Shown here piece after piece: positions 6,608 to 8,544 of a DNA stretch of 8,544 nucleotides. The DNA is taken from assembly GCA_937898535.1 (NCBI GenBank), contig CALDKP010000265.1, forward strand, positions 1 to 8,544, in the 5' to 3' direction. The position numbers and the translations under genes are program-made. The number at the start of each line of letters is the position of its first letter. Positions within the stretch are counted from its first letter, which is position 1. Origin of the DNA: an uncultured Sphingomonadales bacterium. GTDB taxonomy: Bacteria > Pseudomonadota > Alphaproteobacteria > Sphingomonadales > Sphingomonadaceae. Under the pieces are notes generated by a model, which did no database searches, was not told where the DNA came from, and was given only the letters and a program-made list of their open reading frames with translations.

Positions 6608-6627
6608 CTGCGAATGTTGGAGGTCAT

Positions 6628-7929
6628 ATGTCCACCCAGTTAATTGAAAAGCTTCGTAATCTCGTCAACGAAGGCGGCTTGTCGCGTTCGGGGCTGGCAC
6701 GCGCCGCGGGTCTTCATGCCAATACCTTGCGTGATCTGGATGATGCAGGCTGGAATCCCACGGCGGAAACACTGCGTAAGTTGGAAAGCTATCTGTTTTC
6801 GAACGATGACACGCCAGCGCTCGTTCCGATCGAAGAAATCATCGAAGAAGCCCGCAATGGCCGCATGTATATCCTCGTTGACGATGAAGACCGGGAAAAT
6901 GAAGGCGACCTTATTATTCCAGCGCAAATGGCAACGCCGGACGCTATTAACTTCATGGCGACCCATGGCCGTGGCTTGATCTGCCTTTCGATGACAAAGG
7001 CGCGCTGTGAGCAGCTTGGCCTGACGCCGATGGCGCGCGAGAACCGTGAGAGCATGCAGACGGCGTTTACAGTGTCCATAGAAGCGCGTGAGGGCGTCAC
7101 GACCGGCATTAGCGCCGCTGACCGCGCGCGCACGATTTCGGTGGCTGTCGATGCCTCCATGGGCCCCGACGACATTGTTTCCCCTGGCCATGTATTCCCG
7201 CTGACCGCGCGCGATGGCGGCGTTCTGGTGCGGGCAGGGCATACCGAGGCGGCGGTCGATATCAGCCGGCTTGCTGGTCTTAACCCGTCGGGCGTGATCT
7301 GTGAGATCATGAAGGACGATGGCACCATGGCGCGGATGGATGACCTTGTCGCTTTTGCCCGCATGCACAATCTGAAAATGGGCACGATCCGCGACCTGAT
7401 CGCCTATCGCCGCAAGCATGACCATCTGGTCGAAAAGCGCGCGGAAATGAAGTTTCAAAGCAAGTGGGGCGGTGAATGGGTCGCCATGACCTTTTACAAC
7501 AAAGCCACGGGCGACGAGACAATGGCGCTTGTGAAAGGCCGCATCGATCCCGAAAAGCCGACGCTTGTCCGTATGCACACCATGTCGATGTTTGTGGACG
7601 TGTTCGGCGAAGAAAACGAGCGTTCCGGGCTTCTTTCGCGCTCGATGGAGGCCATTGCGGCTGAAGGCGCTGGCGTTATCGTCGTCATAAACAAGCCGAT
7701 GAAGGGTATGGTTTCGCGTTTCATGCAGCTTCGCGCCGAAGGCAAGCAGGCTGGCGCACCCGAAATCGAAGAGCTGCGCGATTATGGCGGCGGCGCGCAA
7801 ATCCTTACCGAGTTGGGCGTGCACGACATGATTTTGTTGACCAACACGCATCACACACTGGTTGGCCTTGAAGGCTATGGCCTTTCGATTGTGGGCGAGC
7901 GCGCGATACCCGGTACCGGAGGCGAGTAA
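6628..7929 (+). CDS. ribB: HTH-RibB-RibX fusion: 3,4-dihydroxy-2-butanone 4-phosphate synthase
   Basis: A 433-residue protein from ATG 6628, preceded by GGAGG at 6619-6623 (4-nt spacing). Residues 5-56 form an XRE-like helix-turn-helix: SRSGLARAAGLHANTLRDL, then NPTAETLRKLESYL. Residues about 67-270 are a full RibB domain, making 3,4-dihydroxy-2-butanone 4-phosphate from ribulose 5-phosphate for riboflavin synthesis. The acidic loop DDEDRENEGD (85-94), SPGHVFPL, the GHTEAAVD histidine H205 and NPSGVICEI are all intact. Residues about 276-433 resemble GTP cyclohydrolase II (RDYGGGAQIL, HHTLVGLEGYGLSI) but contain no cysteine, and the zinc motif region reads RMHTMSMFVDVFG, so cyclohydrolase activity is very unlikely. 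Such inactive C-terminal domains are known in proteobacterial RibBX/RibBA proteins. No internal start would yield RibB alone, so the fusion is real. The HTH may sense or control flavin genes; that is inference. Confidence 0.92.
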   Translation: MSTQLIEKLRNLVNEGGLSRSGLARAAGLHANTLRDLDDAGWNPTAETLRKLESYLFSNDDTPALVPIEEIIEEARNGRMYILVDDEDRENEGDLIIPAQMATPDAINFMATHGRGLICLSMTKARCEQLGLTPMARENRESMQTAFTVSIEAREGVTTGISAADRARTISVAVDASMGPDDIVSPGHVFPLTARDGGVLVRAGHTEAAVDISRLAGLNPSGVICEIMKDDGTMARMDDLVAFARMHNLKMGTIRDLIAYRRKHDHLVEKRAEMKFQSKWGGEWVAMTFYNKATGDETMALVKGRIDPEKPTLVRMHTMSMFVDVFGEENERSGLLSRSMEAIAAEGAGVIVVINKPMKGMVSRFMQLRAEGKQAGAPEIEELRDYGGGAQILTELGVHDMILLTNTHHTLVGLEGYGLSIVGERAIPGTGGE

Positions 7930-7933
7930 TCCC

Positions 7934-8544
7934 GTGTCGGTAAGCGCCGGCCTTGCTTTGGCAGGGGTGTCCGCCTTTACAGCGGCCACGTCCCACGCCT
8001 TTTTAAAGGCAGGTGAAGACAAGTTGGCGGTGCGTGTATGCTCGGCCTTGCTTTGTGCAGCGTTGGCCTTGCCCGTGGCACTATGGGCTGGAAATGTGTC
8101 CCTTAATCTATGGCTATTACTCGCTGGCTTTGCGCTGCTGAGTTTCATCAACCAACTTACGATGGTTGTGTCATACGAAATCAGCGATTTTTCCCATGCT
8201 TATCCGCTGACGCGCGGCGTGGTCCCGCTTGCAATGGCGATGTTGGGGGTTTTCTATCTCGGCGACACACTCACCGCCCCAGCAATTTTCGGCATTTTTG
8301 CAATAACATTCGGAATACTGGCGCTAGCACTTGGTCGGGGCATGAGCCGTCGCGGGTGGGGCGCGGCGGCGTTCACGGGACTTACGACAATCATTTATAG
8401 TTTAGTCGCGGCGCAGGGCATGCGCGAAGCGGACAACATCGTTGCTTTTCTGGCTTGGCTATTTGTTACCGACGGCGTTTTGCTGCCGATCTATTTGGCG
8501 TGGCGGTTTCGGCATAACGCCGTGCCCCGTTTGCGGTCGGCATG
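7934..8544 (+). CDS. EamA/DMT-family membrane transporter, N-terminal part
   Basis: Open from GTG 7934 to the window end (203 codons visible, stop not reached). GGAGG at 7918-7922 lies 11 nt upstream, a little far. Four bases follow the ribB stop, so the gene is probably co-transcribed with it. The visible part has about seven hydrophobic segments: near residues 3-25, 34-53, 57-80, 95-115, 118-137, 144-165 and 170-190. The YPLTRGVVPLAMAMLGVFYLGDTLT block at the end of the first repeat is the hallmark of EamA (drug/metabolite transporter) proteins, which usually have ten helices in two repeats, so the last helices are missing here. Substrate is unknown; placement behind ribB allows but does not prove a flavin-related role. 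Confidence 0.82.
   Translation, partial: MSVSAGLALAGVSAFTAATSHAFLKAGEDKLAVRVCSALLCAALALPVALWAGNVSLNLWLLLAGFALLSFINQLTMVVSYEISDFSHAYPLTRGVVPLAMAMLGVFYLGDTLTAPAIFGIFAITFGILALALGRGMSRRGWGAAAFTGLTTIIYSLVAAQGMREADNIVAFLAWLFVTDGVLLPIYLAWRFRHNAVPRLRSA

Larger units (their letters stand above)
6525..6627. promoter_or_regulatory. Divergent control region between DUF2855 and the HTH-ribB gene
   Basis: This 103-bp gap is the only clear non-coding stretch. It must hold the promoters of both flanking genes. It contains a consensus TTGACA box, two perfect 9-bp inverted repeats, further CACAT/ATGTG half-sites including a small palindrome at 6539-6550 (CACAT-CA-ATGTG), and Shine-Dalgarno sequences at each edge (GGAGG at 6619-6623 for ribB; GGAGAG on the minus strand at 6531-6536). 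It is AT-richer than the coding DNA. It is too short for, and lacks the conserved boxes of, an FMN riboswitch. Confidence 0.8.

Noticed and set aside
6525..6627. FMN riboswitch upstream of ribB
   Set aside because: The leader is too short and none of the conserved RFN boxes is visible; the structure present is simple inverted repeats.
6640..8151. A 503-codon open frame on the minus strand opposite ribB and the transporter gene
   Set aside because: It lies antisense to a clearly conserved RibB gene, has an unnatural His/Arg/Ala-rich composition with no recognisable motif, and is explained by codon phase in GC-rich DNA.

Overview
The window looks like an ordinary chromosomal stretch of an alphaproteobacterium, most likely Sphingomonadales (Sphingopyxis/Sphingorhabdus/Novosphingobium type). 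This rests on moderately high GC, tight gene packing, the gene families present, and a RibB protein with an N-terminal helix-turn-helix like those I recall from sphingomonads. The placement is inference from memory, not a search result. I see no tRNA, rRNA, CRISPR array, insertion sequence or phage gene.

Left block (1-5446, plus strand): six genes packed with gaps of at most 8 nt or short overlaps, probably one transcript. In order they are the C-terminal end of a nitronate monooxygenase-type flavoprotein, a small conserved protein of unknown function, an APH-type phosphotransferase fused to a DUF6285-like tail, an ACAD10/11-like acyl-CoA dehydrogenase, a TIGR03084/maleylpyruvate isomerase-fold metal protein, and a secreted metal-dependent amidohydrolase (dipeptidase type). 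Kinase plus dehydrogenase recalls the mammalian ACAD10/11 fusion and the levulinate (lva) kinase/dehydrogenase genes of Pseudomonas putida, where a 4-hydroxyacyl-CoA is phosphorylated and then rearranged for beta-oxidation. The best working idea is a hydroxy- or branched-acyl-CoA catabolic operon. Three of its starts are TTG.

Middle (5436-6524, minus strand): a DUF2855 gene converges on the amidohydrolase and overlaps it by 11 bp, so there is no intergenic terminator. Two hairpins just past the amidohydrolase stop lie inside the DUF2855 coding region.

Right block (6525-8544): a 103-bp divergent control region crowded with perfect inverted repeats and a TTGACA box separates DUF2855 from a gene encoding a three-part protein: HTH domain, complete RibB (riboflavin synthesis), and a GTP cyclohydrolase II-like domain lacking every zinc cysteine. 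Four bases later starts an EamA/DMT-family transporter gene that runs off the window. The most interesting items are the HTH-RibB fusion with its palindrome-rich promoter and the fused kinase-DUF6285/dehydrogenase module with a mycothiol-enzyme-like protein.
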